A stretch of DNA of 64,000 nucleotides from Aquificaceae bacterium (GTDB taxonomy: Bacteria; Aquificota; Aquificia; Aquificales; Aquificaceae), in assembly GCA_026981975.1 (NCBI GenBank), contig JALSHV010000010.1:149376-213375 (forward strand), given 5' to 3'. Position 1 is the stretch's first letter; each line of letters begins with the position of its first letter. Of the stretch, positions 12,886 through 23,446 are shown piece after piece. The position numbers and the translations under genes are program-made. The notes under the pieces were generated by a model that saw only the letters and a list, made by a program, of their open reading frames with translations, ran no database searches and was not told the DNA's origin.

Positions 12886-13486
12886 TGAGAAAATAGCTGA
12901 AATATTTGTTTTTGAAGATTCTTTTTTCTTCACCACCCGTGTAAGAATAAAAAGAGTAGAGGGAGATAAAGTTATACTCAGCACTACGGAACTTCTTAAA
13001 AAGTTCATAGTTATAGGAAAAAGAATACACATTAAGTATGCTACCTTTGCTTTGCCCACGAAAGTAATAGGAAAAAGTGATGAAGATCTTATAGTAACCT
13101 TACCCTCCTTAAACCCAGAAAAACCTGTAGGTGATAGAAGAAATGCAAGAGTTAAACCTTCTCACATACATCCTGTAAGACTCTATTTAGCCTTGGAAGG
13201 AGAAGAGGAAAAGGAATACACAGTAGAAGATATATCCGAAGGAGGTTTCTCCATAATAGTAAACTCCCCTGCTCTTTTGGATATGTTTCTTGATAAAGAA
13301 GTCAAAGTTCATATAGATTTTCCCGTAGAAGTGGAAGAAGTAAAGGGAACAGCCCGTATGGTTAATATTCAGGAACTTGGTCCAACCAAGATAAAATTGG
13401 GTTTTGAAATGTTCTTAGATGATGCGGACACAGTAAAGGTAAGATTTTATGTATATTCACGCATCAAAGAACTTCTCAGAGCTTAA
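12878..13486 (+). CDS. PilZ domain protein (putative c-di-GMP binding)
   Basis: DRRNARVKPSHIHPVRL and DISEGGFSIIV: PilZ RxxxR and D/NxSxxG-type motifs. Confidence 0.75.
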   Translation: MDNEKIAEIFVFEDSFFFTTRVRIKRVEGDKVILSTTELLKKFIVIGKRIHIKYATFALPTKVIGKSDEDLIVTLPSLNPEKPVGDRRNARVKPSHIHPVRLYLALEGEEEKEYTVEDISEGGFSIIVNSPALLDMFLDKEVKVHIDFPVEVEEVKGTARMVNIQELGPTKIKLGFEMFLDDADTVKVRFYVYSRIKELLRA

Positions 13487-14036
13487 ATTAGAAATAAAAC
13501 GTAAAATATTTCATATAATTGCCTTGTTATTATGGATTATTCCTATTAGTTTTTTAAGTTTTTTTGAAAATATAATTATTTTTCTTCTTGTAATTGGAAT
13601 AAATACCGCAATTGTTTTGAAAATGAAACCTTTTTACTCGGTTTTTAATTTTCTTATAAAACATTTTGAAAGAGATAAAAATTTAAAATATCCGGGTATA
13701 CAGTCTTTATACGCAAACATAGGTATATTTCTTACTTATTTGATTTTCAAGGAATTAGCCTTAGTGGGGATTGTTGTTCTTGCTGTAGGAGATGGTCTTT
13801 CTACTCTTGCAGGTAAGGTGTTCGGTAAGAATAAGCTTTTTTACAACAAAGATAAAACTTGGGAAGGTTGTATAGCCTTCTTTATAGGAGCTTTTCTTAT
13901 TCTTTCCTTTTTTAAGGATTTAAAATCCTCAATTCTTATAGCGGGGATTTCTTCCCTTTTAGAAACTCTCAATGTAAGAATAGATGATAATTTCATACTC
14001 CCGCTTTCGGCTACACTTATTGCTTATTTGATGTGA
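13449..14036 (+). CDS. Membrane diacylglycerol/polyprenol kinase-like (cytidylyltransferase-related family)
   Basis: KRKIFHIIALLLW; VGDGLSTLAGKVFGKNKLFYNKDKTWEGCIAFF; start uncertain because it overlaps the PilZ ORF. Confidence 0.7.
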   Translation: MYIHASKNFSELKLEIKRKIFHIIALLLWIIPISFLSFFENIIIFLLVIGINTAIVLKMKPFYSVFNFLIKHFERDKNLKYPGIQSLYANIGIFLTYLIFKELALVGIVVLAVGDGLSTLAGKVFGKNKLFYNKDKTWEGCIAFFIGAFLILSFFKDLKSSILIAGISSLLETLNVRIDDNFILPLSATLIAYLM

Positions 14037-14671
14037 TAATCCAGAAAACTGTCCAAAAGTTCTTCCGCTTTATTTAAAAGAGAAATGTCCGCACGAATCC
14101 GTCCTAAAGCTCTTCCCTTTTCTATCCTTTTAAGTAAACTCAAAACAGTTCCTTCAAGCTCTATGTCTCCATCGTTAGATATCTTACCGTCGGAAAGCTT
14201 TACTCTTACTGTTTGTGACTTGTGTTTTGTTTTAATAAACAGGGGTTCTAAACCGGAAATTTTAAGATAGTCAAGTTTAAACTTTATCCTGAATATTCTA
14301 TCCTTTCCCTTAGGATTTACCCTTAGATAGTTTAGTATCAGATTGAAAACGCTTTCATCGTAAAAATTCAAATACTTCAAAACAAAGGAAGCAATCCAAC
14401 AAGCCCACTTATACCGGTGGAAGTCAAAACAGATATAAGAAAGTCTCTTAACTTCTATAACATCACAGGGAATAAGAAGATCACCTTTTTGATAGAAGTA
14501 AGCGGTAACAACGTTAAATGGTTCAAATAAACCAAAAAACTCGTGACTGTTTAAAAAACCGTCTCTTACTAAGATGTTCACTATGCCTTCAGAGCCGTAA
14601 GATATGGCAAGAATGTCTTGATCCCCTGCCCTGATCCGCTTTAGAATTAAGTATCTACCTTTTGAACTCAC
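14024..14671 (-). CDS. recO: DNA repair protein RecO
   Basis: N-terminal OB-like KGRYLILKRIRAGDQDILAISYGSEGI..VRDG; overall RecO length and layout. Confidence 0.7.
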   Translation of the reverse strand: MSSKGRYLILKRIRAGDQDILAISYGSEGIVNILVRDGFLNSHEFFGLFEPFNVVTAYFYQKGDLLIPCDVIEVKRLSYICFDFHRYKWACWIASFVLKYLNFYDESVFNLILNYLRVNPKGKDRIFRIKFKLDYLKISGLEPLFIKTKHKSQTVRVKLSDGKISNDGDIELEGTVLSLLKRIEKGRALGRIRADISLLNKAEELLDSFLDYHIK

Positions 14672-14719
14672 TTACAATTATGATGATATTAAAAAACCGC
14701 TCGCGATATACTAAGAATT

Positions 14720-15946
14720 ATGAAAAACCTTGTAACCTCTCTTATAAGAAAAAACAATTCAAAGATAGTTCTTATAGTATTGGACGGATTGGGTGGACTT
14801 CCCTCTGAGGAGGGAAAAACAGAGCTTGAGATTGCAAAGACTCCTAATCTTGACAACTTAGCTTACAGATCCGCACTCGGTTTACACATTCCCGTTGACT
14901 GGGGGATCACTCCCGGTAGCGGTCCCGGACATTTAGCTTTGTTTGGTTACGATCCACTTCAGTATCAAATAGGTAGAGGGGTTTTGGAAACTCTTGGACT
15001 TGGAATAGAAATAGGAGAGAGAGACATAGCAGTTCGCGGGAACTACGCTACCGTTGAGTCTAAGGAGGGAAAGCTTTTAATAAAAGACAGACGCGCTGGC
15101 AGAATACCTACGGAGGAAAATAGAAGAATAAGTGCAAAGCTTCAGGAAAATATTAGAAGAATTGAAGATGTAGAAGTGATAGTAGCACCGGGGCTTGAAC
15201 ACAGAGTTGCTGTTGTTTTCAGATTCCCGCAGGCTTTACCCGTCGGAAGTGATGAGATAAACGACACCGATCCTCAAAAAACGGATACAGAACCTCTTAC
15301 ACCTAAGGGAAGAAATCCCCAAGCGGAAAGAGTAGCACGGATAGTAAGAAAGTTCCTAAGAAGAGCGGAAGAAATTCTAAAAGAAGAAAAAAAAGCAAAC
15401 TATTTACTCCTGAGAGGATTTTCCCAAAAGCCTAAGATCCCCTGTATGGAAGAACTATTTGGACTTAAATCTCTTTGTATAGCCTTCTATCCCATGTACA
15501 GAGGTATTGCTTCCTTAGTAGGAATGAAAGTCCTAAAACCTGCAGGAAATTCAGTGAAAGAAACCATCTATACTCTCCACGAGGTGTGGGAAGATTATGA
15601 CTTCTTCTTTTTACATATTAAGAAAACAGATTCCTACGGCGAAGACGGAAATCCTAAGGGGAAGGCAGGTGTTATAGAAGAATTTGATAAAACACTTCCC
15701 AAAATCCTTGATTTGAAACCTGATGTTCTTGCAATAACTGGAGATCATTCAACCCCTTCGGTTCTTAAAGGACATTCATGGCATCCAGTTCCACTGCTTA
15801 TAAATTCTCCTTATGTATTGGGTAGAACTTCCCGCAGATTTACTGAAAGAGAATGTCTTAAAGGAGAGATAGGTTTAATTCCCACTAAGAAGATAATGAA
15901 TCTACTCCTAGCCCATGCTCTTAGATTGAAAAAATTCGGTGCTTAA
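14720..15946 (+). CDS. apgM: 2,3-bisphosphoglycerate-independent phosphoglycerate mutase (archaeal type)
   Basis: [54 protein letters not shown]. Confidence 0.93.
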   Translation: MKNLVTSLIRKNNSKIVLIVLDGLGGLPSEEGKTELEIAKTPNLDNLAYRSALGLHIPVDWGITPGSGPGHLALFGYDPLQYQIGRGVLETLGLGIEIGERDIAVRGNYATVESKEGKLLIKDRRAGRIPTEENRRISAKLQENIRRIEDVEVIVAPGLEHRVAVVFRFPQALPVGSDEINDTDPQKTDTEPLTPKGRNPQAERVARIVRKFLRRAEEILKEEKKANYLLLRGFSQKPKIPCMEELFGLKSLCIAFYPMYRGIASLVGMKVLKPAGNSVKETIYTLHEVWEDYDFFFLHIKKTDSYGEDGNPKGKAGVIEEFDKTLPKILDLKPDVLAITGDHSTPSVLKGHSWHPVPLLINSPYVLGRTSRRFTERECLKGEIGLIPTKKIMNLLLAHALRLKKFGA

Positions 15947-15947
15947 G

Positions 15948-16937
15948 ATGGAAGTTAAAGCCTTTCACTGGAAAGGAGATCATCTTCTTCTTTTAGATCA
16001 GAGAGAACTCCCCCATAGGGAGAAGTGGTTAAGATTAGAAAATCATATTCAGATAGCTGAAGCTATAAAAAATATGGCTGTAAGAGGTGCACCAGCTATA
16101 GGTTGCGTAGCCGCTTATGGATTTGTGCTGGGGGTAGAAAAAGGAGAAGATCCGCAAAGAGTATATGAAATCCTTAGCCGAACAAGACCTACCGCTTACA
16201 ATTTATTCTGGTCTCTTAACAGAATGAAAAGAGCTTTAGAACTTGGCAGAGATTTGCAGAAAGAAGCTTTAAATATAGAAAAAGAAGATTACCAAGCCAA
16301 CAGGCTCATGGGAGAGAAAGGAAGTGAACTTATTCCTCAAGGAGCAAAAATACTGACCCACTGCAACACAGGCGCTCTTGCAACCGCCGGCTGGGGAACC
16401 GCGTTGGGAGTTGTAAGATCCTCCCACAGAAAAGGGAAGAGAATAACTGTATGGGTGAACGAAACAAGACCTTATCTGCAAGGCTCTCGTCTTACCGCAT
16501 GGGAATTGTTAAAGGAAGGAATCCCTCACCGTATAATTACCGATATGACCGCGGGTTTTTTAATGAGCAAGGGAGAAGTTGATATTATCTTAGTCGGTGC
16601 GGACAGAATTGCTGCAAACGGTGATACCGCTAATAAAATAGGCACTTATACACTCTCAGTGCTTGCAAAAGCTCATGGGATACCCTTTTACGTGGTAGCT
16701 CCCTCTTCTACTTTTGATCTATCCCTAAGAGAAGGAAAAGATATACCGGTAGAGGAAAGAAGTGAAAAAGAACTCAAGCGCTGTGGTGTAGCAGAGATCG
16801 CTCCTTCCGATTCACCCGCTTATCATGTAGCTTTTGACATAACTCCCGCGGAAAATATAACAGCCATTATTACAGAAAAAGGTATAATACACCCCGTTAC
16901 GAAAGCAAATGTGGAGAAATGTCTTTCCTCAGTGTAA
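15948..16937 (+). CDS. mtnA: S-methyl-5-thioribose-1-phosphate isomerase
   Basis: [74 protein letters not shown]. Confidence 0.95.
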   Translation: MEVKAFHWKGDHLLLLDQRELPHREKWLRLENHIQIAEAIKNMAVRGAPAIGCVAAYGFVLGVEKGEDPQRVYEILSRTRPTAYNLFWSLNRMKRALELGRDLQKEALNIEKEDYQANRLMGEKGSELIPQGAKILTHCNTGALATAGWGTALGVVRSSHRKGKRITVWVNETRPYLQGSRLTAWELLKEGIPHRIITDMTAGFLMSKGEVDIILVGADRIAANGDTANKIGTYTLSVLAKAHGIPFYVVAPSSTFDLSLREGKDIPVEERSEKELKRCGVAEIAPSDSPAYHVAFDITPAENITAIITEKGIIHPVTKANVEKCLSSV

Positions 16938-17650
16938 GAATGCGTGCAAGTTTAAAAGGCAAACACGTCTCCGGTGCTGAGAGAATAGTTAAGGATAAAG
17001 AATTGGAAGAAACCCTTTCCCAACTTGTAAAAAGACCCTCTGATTACGACCAGATGGTTATAACGATTGAAAAGGTTCGCAAGCTCCGCAGAGTAGAAGA
17101 ATCCTTAAAGCTGTCTTCTTTCAACTTCAACAGTGTCAGCGAAGCAAGACAGTTCGCCCTGCGCAAATTAAAAGAATCCGGTGTGCCTGAAAGTGTAGCT
17201 TTGAAGGGGTTGAATCTTATCAGTAGGGGAGCAAATCCGCGCGGAGGAATTATGAGAGGAGCTGTTCTTATGGATATAGAAACAGGAAATCGTCTTGAAA
17301 AGGATTCTGAAAGAGGGGTAAGGACAGTTAGGATAGACTGGGAGAACAGAAGAGAAATTCTTGAAATTCTCAGAAAAAGAGGATTAACCGAGAGAACCGC
17401 CGATGCTCTTGCTTTGGCTACAAAAAATATTATCTGTGGTGTAGTGGCGGAACTCTGCTGGAGTGATGATCCTCAATACCTTACCGGCTACGTAGCTTCC
17501 CGCACATTAGGATACGTGCGAATTACTCCTCTTAAAGAAAAAGGGGATCCCTTAGGAGGCCGTATATACTTTGTTAGACGTGAAAAGCTGTTGGAAATTG
17601 TAAAATGTTTAGAAGAAGAAGCAATACTTTTAAAACGCTTACAGGACTGA
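16919..17650 (+). CDS. bioW: 6-carboxyhexanoate--CoA ligase (pimeloyl-CoA synthetase)
   Basis: SVRMRAS...[34 protein letters not shown]. Confidence 0.88.
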   Translation: MSFLSVRMRASLKGKHVSGAERIVKDKELEETLSQLVKRPSDYDQMVITIEKVRKLRRVEESLKLSSFNFNSVSEARQFALRKLKESGVPESVALKGLNLISRGANPRGGIMRGAVLMDIETGNRLEKDSERGVRTVRIDWENRREILEILRKRGLTERTADALALATKNIICGVVAELCWSDDPQYLTGYVASRTLGYVRITPLKEKGDPLGGRIYFVRREKLLEIVKCLEEEAILLKRLQD

Positions 17651-17660
17651 TTCGGAATCT

Positions 17661-18374
17661 TCATATATAAGAGATCGTTTTCAAGTAAGACTTGATCTGA
17701 GAAGGATCTCCGCTCAGTTCAGCAACTGTCCGCTTTTCTTCCTGCTCACCTTCTCTAACTTCTTCTATAAGTCTGTAGTCCTGTATAACTCCGGCTTTTG
17801 CTAAGTTGTTCAGAGCTGTGATTACCTTTTCTATATCCAATCCTGTTTCAAGAGCCGCGGTTGAAAGATCAAAAGATAGCTTGGGTTGCTCCGCATATTC
17901 CGTTTCAAAAGCAGGAGATTCTCTCATTTTGTCTATGATGTAATTTCCCATAACAATCATAAGTTTTGAATTTATAGCGTTTATAAGCCTACGATTCAAA
18001 TTGTAAAGTCTCTTTGTAAGTGTCCCTATGATATAAGCGGAAAGTTCAGGGATACTGCTAAGCACTTCAAAAAACTCATCTTTGGCAAAACTTATAACTT
18101 TAAGATCGGAAACGGCTCTTACCGTTGCGGTTCTTTCTATACCCATAAAAACACCCATCTCTCCTACTATAGAACCGGGTCCTGCTGTTCCTATAAGGAC
18201 ATCGTTTCCCATAGGATCTTTCTTTGTCACATTTACGTATCCTTTTTCTATTACAAAAATTCTGTCCGATTCTTTACCTTCTTCTATCAGGATATCTCCC
18301 AGCTTATAAGTTTCTTCCTTACCGCGGTTTTTCAAAAGATTCACGAATTCCTCACTTAATCTGGTTGCTTCCAT
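17661..18374 (-). CDS. CRP/FNR-family cyclic-nucleotide-binding regulator
   Basis: cNMP-binding cassette GSIVGEMGVFMGIERTATVRA; C-terminal HTH-like LSFDLSTAALETGLDIEKVITALNNLAKAGVI; SD GGAGG. Confidence 0.85.
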   Translation of the reverse strand: MEATRLSEEFVNLLKNRGKEETYKLGDILIEEGKESDRIFVIEKGYVNVTKKDPMGNDVLIGTAGPGSIVGEMGVFMGIERTATVRAVSDLKVISFAKDEFFEVLSSIPELSAYIIGTLTKRLYNLNRRLINAINSKLMIVMGNYIIDKMRESPAFETEYAEQPKLSFDLSTAALETGLDIEKVITALNNLAKAGVIQDYRLIEEVREGEQEEKRTVAELSGDPSQIKSYLKTISYI

Positions 18375-18390
18375 ATTTTCCTCCTTAACT

Positions 18391-19155
18391 TCATATTATA
18401 ATTTCATCTCCGTCTTTTAATATTTTTACATCGGGCAAAACTTCCGGTATTTCCTTAAGCAATTCACTTATAGAATTGGGTTTGAGATGCATCACGTATA
18501 TTTCTATATCGTCCCTTTTTAAACTCCTTAACTCCTCTTTAAGAATCTTAGGTGTATAGTGCTTGCTTATCTCCGCAAGATTGTGCATATAGCTGGGATA
18601 GGATATCTCCGTGATGAGAACTTTTATTTCTTTGTCTTCATTCAGTTTTTTCCATATAACAGGATTCCTGTAAGTATCAGCGGTAAATAAAAATCCCTTA
18701 CCTTCTTTTTTAACTATGTATCCTAAGGTGGGTATTGTATGATTCGCCTTGAAGGGAAAGATTTCAAAATCATTTAAAACAATAGATTTTCCTATATCTA
18801 AGGGAGTATATGTAACAGCGTAATCCCCTGAATTTATCAGTCTTATTGAACTGAATTCGGGCCATATATTCCAGTTCATTATGTAATCTTTAACTGCGGA
18901 AAGGGTATCCGAACAACCCATTACTTCCAAAGGTTGTTCACGATAACGGAACGTGTAATCTACCATAAAGGGTATGTCAACTATATGATCTAAATGAGCA
19001 TGTGTAAGAAGAACGTAATCCACATCAAGGCATTTTTCTCCAAGAGAACGCATTATATTCCCTGCATCTATTAGAATCCTCTCTGATAATTGCAGACAAG
19101 TAGTTCCCAAATCCCCAAAGCGACCTCCGTAAGCTCCAAGAACTTTAATCTTCAT
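18391..19155 (-). CDS. MBL-fold hydrolase, class II-like 3',5'-cyclic-nucleotide phosphodiesterase
   Basis: TTCLQL..ILIDAG, LLTHAHLDHIVDIPF, FTADTYRNP; ATG overlaps the cyclase stop (TAATG). Confidence 0.8.
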   Translation of the reverse strand: MKIKVLGAYGGRFGDLGTTCLQLSERILIDAGNIMRSLGEKCLDVDYVLLTHAHLDHIVDIPFMVDYTFRYREQPLEVMGCSDTLSAVKDYIMNWNIWPEFSSIRLINSGDYAVTYTPLDIGKSIVLNDFEIFPFKANHTIPTLGYIVKKEGKGFLFTADTYRNPVIWKKLNEDKEIKVLITEISYPSYMHNLAEISKHYTPKILKEELRSLKRDDIEIYVMHLKPNSISELLKEIPEVLPDVKILKDGDEIII

Positions 19156-21221
19156 TACTTCTCCCTTGAAATATAAACACCGTTCCACTCAGAGGGAGGT
19201 TTTTCTATCATTTCCCTACATCTTCCAGCAAATACTCTGCTTGGTTCATCTCCGTATTTTATGCTAAGTTCGCTAAAAAGAATATAAGCGTTTTCAAAGA
19301 AACCGGATATATACTGATCCAAGGCGCTTTCAAATTCCTTCGCTTTTTTTCGGTTCTCTTCCGTATTTTCCAGCAGTTCGTAGATAATCACCGGTTTTGT
19401 TTTTCCTTTAACCACCACCAGATCCAGTTTTCTCAACAGAAAATCCTCCCTCAGTTCCTTCTTTGTGTATTCACTGATTATTATCTTAGTTCTGTAAACT
19501 TTGTTCAACCCTTCAAGACGTGAAGCGAGATTTACCGTATCCCCTATTGCAGTGTAGTCAAATCTTTGTTTAGAACCCATGTTTCCCACAACTGCTTCCC
19601 CTGTGTTTATACCTATTCCTATATCTACAACTATGCCGTATTTTTTTCTAAAAGTGGGATTGAGTTTTTCTAAGGTTTTTATCATTTCAAGAGCTGAAGC
19701 ACAAGCACGATCCGCATGATTTTCCACATCAACGGGGACATTGAATAGAGCCATTATAGCATCGCCTATATACTTATCCAACATTCCTCCTTTATTTAGT
19801 ATTATTTCCGTCATGGGAGTTAAAAATTCATTGAGTAAGTTCACTAAATCTTCAGGATCAAGCTTTTCCGATAAGGAAGTAAAACCCCTTATATCAGAAA
19901 ACAGGACTGTTAATTTTCTCTTCTCTCCACCTAATTTGAGCTTTTCCGGGTTTCTGCTTATTATTTCCAATAATTGGGGAGATACATAACTACTGAAAGC
20001 TCGTCTGAGTTCTCTTATATCCTTTTCCGCAATTAAGACTTTAAATCCCTCTTGAAAGATAACCGAAGCTGTAAAAGCAAGTAAAGGATAAAAGAGATTA
20101 AAATCCAAATTTAAAAAAGCAAAAGAGCTGTAAGAAATAAAAATATAAAAAATCAAGACACAGCTGTAAAAGAGCGTTCTTTTAGAAAAACTCCTCAACA
20201 AGGAAATAAAGTAAGGAAGTCCTGTTAGAACTGCTATGATTAGCAAATCGGAGATTACTGATTTTCTTATAAAGTGAAATTTCTCAAAATTTGAAAAAGT
20301 AAAAGCATGAAGATAAACTCCCGGTGTAACGGGATTTAAAGGTGTGGGTCTTACATCGTAGATTCCTATTTCCGTTGCACCTACAAAAACCACTTTATCT
20401 TTAAAGATTTCCGGACTTACCCTTCTTTTTACTACGTCAACTGCGGAGATGAGTTTAACATCTTTTAGCGGATAAAAATTTATCCTGTGAAATCTTCCCT
20501 CGTAAACAGGAATCTTTTTTCCACGGAAGCGCAATTCTTCTATCCCGTGAGAGGATAAAACCATTTGAAAGTCTTCTCCAGTGTAGAAACGAACAGCTTG
20601 AAGAGCTAAGGGTAAGTATATCCCACCCCTGAAGAGGTGAGCTATTGTGTATTTTCTGTAGAGAGCATCTACATCAGGTTCTGCGTTTAAGTATCCGCTT
20701 GCAAGAGCGGATTCCATAAAGGGTTTTAGATTAAGCTCAACATAGGGAATTTCTAATAAACCTACTCTGTCTGTCATAAGTTTGTATCTGAGAAATTCAC
20801 TTTCTTCCAAAAGCGCCAGTGCTTCTGGATCCTCTTTTTGTGTTGAGGAAAGCCTTAGGAAAAATCCAAGAATCACATTTCCGTTTCTTTTTATACTATC
20901 AGCTAAGAGCTTATCCACTTGAGGATTTTCCGGTTCGGAGAAAACTATATCAAGTGCCACCACCTTAGCTTCTTTTAGATTTTCTACAAGCTCTGCCAAT
21001 ACGTATCTACTCCAAGGCCATCTTCCAAGTTCGTTAATACTTTTCTCATCTATAGCTACCACAAGCACGTTTTCCGAAAGCTTAGGATATGCTCGTAAAT
21101 AGTTTCTAACCCCGAATTTGGTATCTTCTATGCGTAGAGCAACTTTTTCCAAGGGGGGTGGCTTCAAGAGATAAGCCAAAACAAATAAACTTCCCAAGAT
21201 TAGAAGAACAAAACCCCTCAC
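19155..21221 (-). CDS. CHASE2-domain class III adenylate cyclase
   Basis: CHASE2 (VVAIDEKSINELGRWPWSR), TM helices, cyclase domain TVLFSDIRGFTSLSE, LDKYIGDAIMALFNVP, DYTAIGDTVNLASRLEG. Confidence 0.92.
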   Translation of the reverse strand: MRGFVLLILGSLFVLAYLLKPPPLEKVALRIEDTKFGVRNYLRAYPKLSENVLVVAIDEKSINELGRWPWSRYVLAELVENLKEAKVVALDIVFSEPENPQVDKLLADSIKRNGNVILGFFLRLSSTQKEDPEALALLEESEFLRYKLMTDRVGLLEIPYVELNLKPFMESALASGYLNAEPDVDALYRKYTIAHLFRGGIYLPLALQAVRFYTGEDFQMVLSSHGIEELRFRGKKIPVYEGRFHRINFYPLKDVKLISAVDVVKRRVSPEIFKDKVVFVGATEIGIYDVRPTPLNPVTPGVYLHAFTFSNFEKFHFIRKSVISDLLIIAVLTGLPYFISLLRSFSKRTLFYSCVLIFYIFISYSSFAFLNLDFNLFYPLLAFTASVIFQEGFKVLIAEKDIRELRRAFSSYVSPQLLEIISRNPEKLKLGGEKRKLTVLFSDIRGFTSLSEKLDPEDLVNLLNEFLTPMTEIILNKGGMLDKYIGDAIMALFNVPVDVENHADRACASALEMIKTLEKLNPTFRKKYGIVVDIGIGINTGEAVVGNMGSKQRFDYTAIGDTVNLASRLEGLNKVYRTKIIISEYTKKELREDFLLRKLDLVVVKGKTKPVIIYELLENTEENRKKAKEFESALDQYISGFFENAYILFSELSIKYGDEPSRVFAGRCREMIEKPPSEWNGVYISREK

Positions 21222-21230
21222 AGGAATAAG

Positions 21231-22505
21231 TTATTCTAACTTCAGTTTTATGGGAGATTCTTCCCTTTCTATTACTTCCACAAGATTTCTTTGTTTAAAG
21301 TAATCAGCGTATTTCCTGTCCGCTTTTCCTATATGATTTATAAGCCATTCTACTAAAAAGGCTACACCTTCTTCTATATCTTCTATACTTCCTTTTTTAA
21401 CTTTTTCAATGACAGCGGGAAGTTTTTTAAGAATATCGTGATGTGATTTAAGATGTTCTTCGTAACCGGGAAAACCGTATCTTTCCATTATTTCTTCCTC
21501 ATGTTTGAGATGTATAGAAGCGTAATTAGTAAGCGTTTCAGAGAAGGTTTTTATTGCCTGTTGGATATTTCCTTCATCTATTAATTCCCATATTCTTCCC
21601 AATAGAGAAAAGAGAGTTTCGTGTTCTTTATCAATAGGTTCTATATTAAACCTTAGACTTTCAAAAAGATTCGCTTTACGGCTTAAGTTAATAAGAGCTT
21701 TTGTGTTTTCCTTGGAAGCTTCCGAGAGTTTTTCTATTCTTACCATAAGCTCTTCAAGGTTTTTTATCTGTTCAGATATAGTTCTCATCAGTTCTTCAGT
21801 GGAGCTGTCAACTTCTCCGTATTTATTGTATATTTCTGAATATTTCTTAGAAACCTTACGTGCTGCTAGAACTGATCTATCAATAACCTCTGATATATTT
21901 GAAACAACGCCTCCTATTTTTTTCGCTATTTGGCCAGTGCTTTCCGCCAATTTCCTTACTTCGTCAGCCACAACAGCAAACCCTCTGCCTATCTCACCAG
22001 CACGGGCTGCTTCTATGGAAGCGTTTAAAGCTAATAAGTTTGTCTGTTCAGCAACTTCAATTATTCTCTCAAGAAAATCTGCTATTTCCTTACCTGCTGT
22101 TTTAACGTCCTGTATCACACTTTCCAAGTTTTTCAGTTCTTCATCACTGGATCTTATAGTTTTTCTCATTTCGCTGTTTATGAATTCCACTTTTTGGGCA
22201 TGTTCTTTAAGTTTGCGACTTTCTTCCATCAGTTTTTCCAAAGTTGCATTAGCTTCCTGGGTTGCAGTGTTCTGCTGTTTAATTTTTTCCGCTAAGAGAG
22301 GGAGCTTATAATTAACCCCCGCCAGTTGAAACCAGGGTTTTGTAAGAGCTTTTTTCAGTTCTTCGTATTTCCTTAGAGTTTCTTCTAACTCTTTTATTCT
22401 TATTAAAAATTCCTTTTCCGCTTTTTCCTTCTCTTCCAGTTTCTTTTCAAGCTCTGTTAAAACCTTTACATTTTCTTCCTGCCTTTCTTCCTCGCTTTTG
22501 AACAT
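21231..22505 (-). CDS. Soluble methyl-accepting chemotaxis-like protein fused to bacteriohemerythrin
   Basis: MCP tip [41 protein letters not shown]-terminal IDKEHETLF...[29 protein letters not shown]. Confidence 0.9.
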   Translation of the reverse strand: MFKSEEERQEENVKVLTELEKKLEEKEKAEKEFLIRIKELEETLRKYEELKKALTKPWFQLAGVNYKLPLLAEKIKQQNTATQEANATLEKLMEESRKLKEHAQKVEFINSEMRKTIRSSDEELKNLESVIQDVKTAGKEIADFLERIIEVAEQTNLLALNASIEAARAGEIGRGFAVVADEVRKLAESTGQIAKKIGGVVSNISEVIDRSVLAARKVSKKYSEIYNKYGEVDSSTEELMRTISEQIKNLEELMVRIEKLSEASKENTKALINLSRKANLFESLRFNIEPIDKEHETLFSLLGRIWELIDEGNIQQAIKTFSETLTNYASIHLKHEEEIMERYGFPGYEEHLKSHHDILKKLPAVIEKVKKGSIEDIEEGVAFLVEWLINHIGKADRKYADYFKQRNLVEVIEREESPIKLKLE

Positions 22506-22591
22506 TTTCAGTCCTCCGCTATGATTTAATACATTAAGTATTCGGTAAAAAGGTAGTAAGACTTTATTTACTGTTTTGCTAAAATTAAATC

Positions 22592-23446
22592 GTGATCTTG
22601 ATACTTGTTCTTTCTTTTTTCTTAATACTTTCCGCTTATGTTGTTTCAGCTCTTAACTCAGTAGCCTCTGCGGAAAGATTTGTAAATCAAATTTATCTAA
22701 AGCAACAAGCTTACCACGCTTTGACTTCCCTTATTCCCCTTATAGTGCAAGGTTTGAAAGAAGAAGATCAAAGTGTAGATTCTCTTTCCGATGCATGGGC
22801 TATGCCTTTAGAGGTGAAGACAGATAAGGGAACATTGACGGTAACCATTTACGATGAAGACAGATTTTTTAATCTGAACTATTTGCTTAAAGATGAATCT
22901 TATAAAAGGGTTTTTGAAAGGCTTTTGACTCTATTAGAAATAGATACTATTTACTTAGATTCGGTATTGACATGGTTAGGAAAAGGATACAGTAGCACAC
23001 AGAAATATCCCTCTAAGGGAGCTGAGATGGACAGTCCTTATGAGCTAATTTACACAGGCTTTTCTGAAGAAGATCTTTACGGTAAAGAGATAGGAAGTAT
23101 AACTTATCCCGGACTGCTGAGCCTTGTTACTACTTACTCCTCGGGAAAAATTAACATTAATACAGCTCCTAAATACATAATTATGGCACTTGATCCCGCG
23201 ATAGACTCCGCTCTTGCAGATAGAATAATAAGCTACAGGCAAAGTAAACCCTTTAAAAGGGTTGAGGATTTGATTCTTGTAGAAGGAGTAACCCTTGATA
23301 TCCTTTACAGAATAGAAAAGATAGTGGACGTTAAAAGTTCTCACTTTCGGGTAATAGTTACTCTTAAAAGCGGTGATGTTGAAACCACCCTTGAACTGAT
23401 ATACGATAGAAACAACGACAAAATTGTGTATAAGAGAATTTACTAA
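22592..23446 (+). CDS. Type II secretion minor pseudopilin GspK-like
   Basis: Hydrophobic N-terminus, GKINVNTAP-like [16 protein letters not shown], Hh[17 protein letters not shown]. Confidence 0.78.
   Translation: MILILVLSFFLILSAYVVSALNSVASAERFVNQIYLKQQAYHALTSLIPLIVQGLKEEDQSVDSLSDAWAMPLEVKTDKGTLTVTIYDEDRFFNLNYLLKDESYKRVFERLLTLLEIDTIYLDSVLTWLGKGYSSTQKYPSKGAEMDSPYELIYTGFSEEDLYGKEIGSITYPGLLSLVTTYSSGKININTAPKYIIMALDPAIDSALADRIISYRQSKPFKRVEDLILVEGVTLDILYRIEKIVDVKSSHFRVIVTLKSGDVETTLELIYDRNNDKIVYKRIY

Noticed and set aside
21703-22311. 202-aa plus-strand ORF antisense to the MCP-hemerythrin gene
   Set aside because: Low-complexity Ser/Leu-rich translation opposite a strongly conserved CDS; typical antisense shadow ORF.
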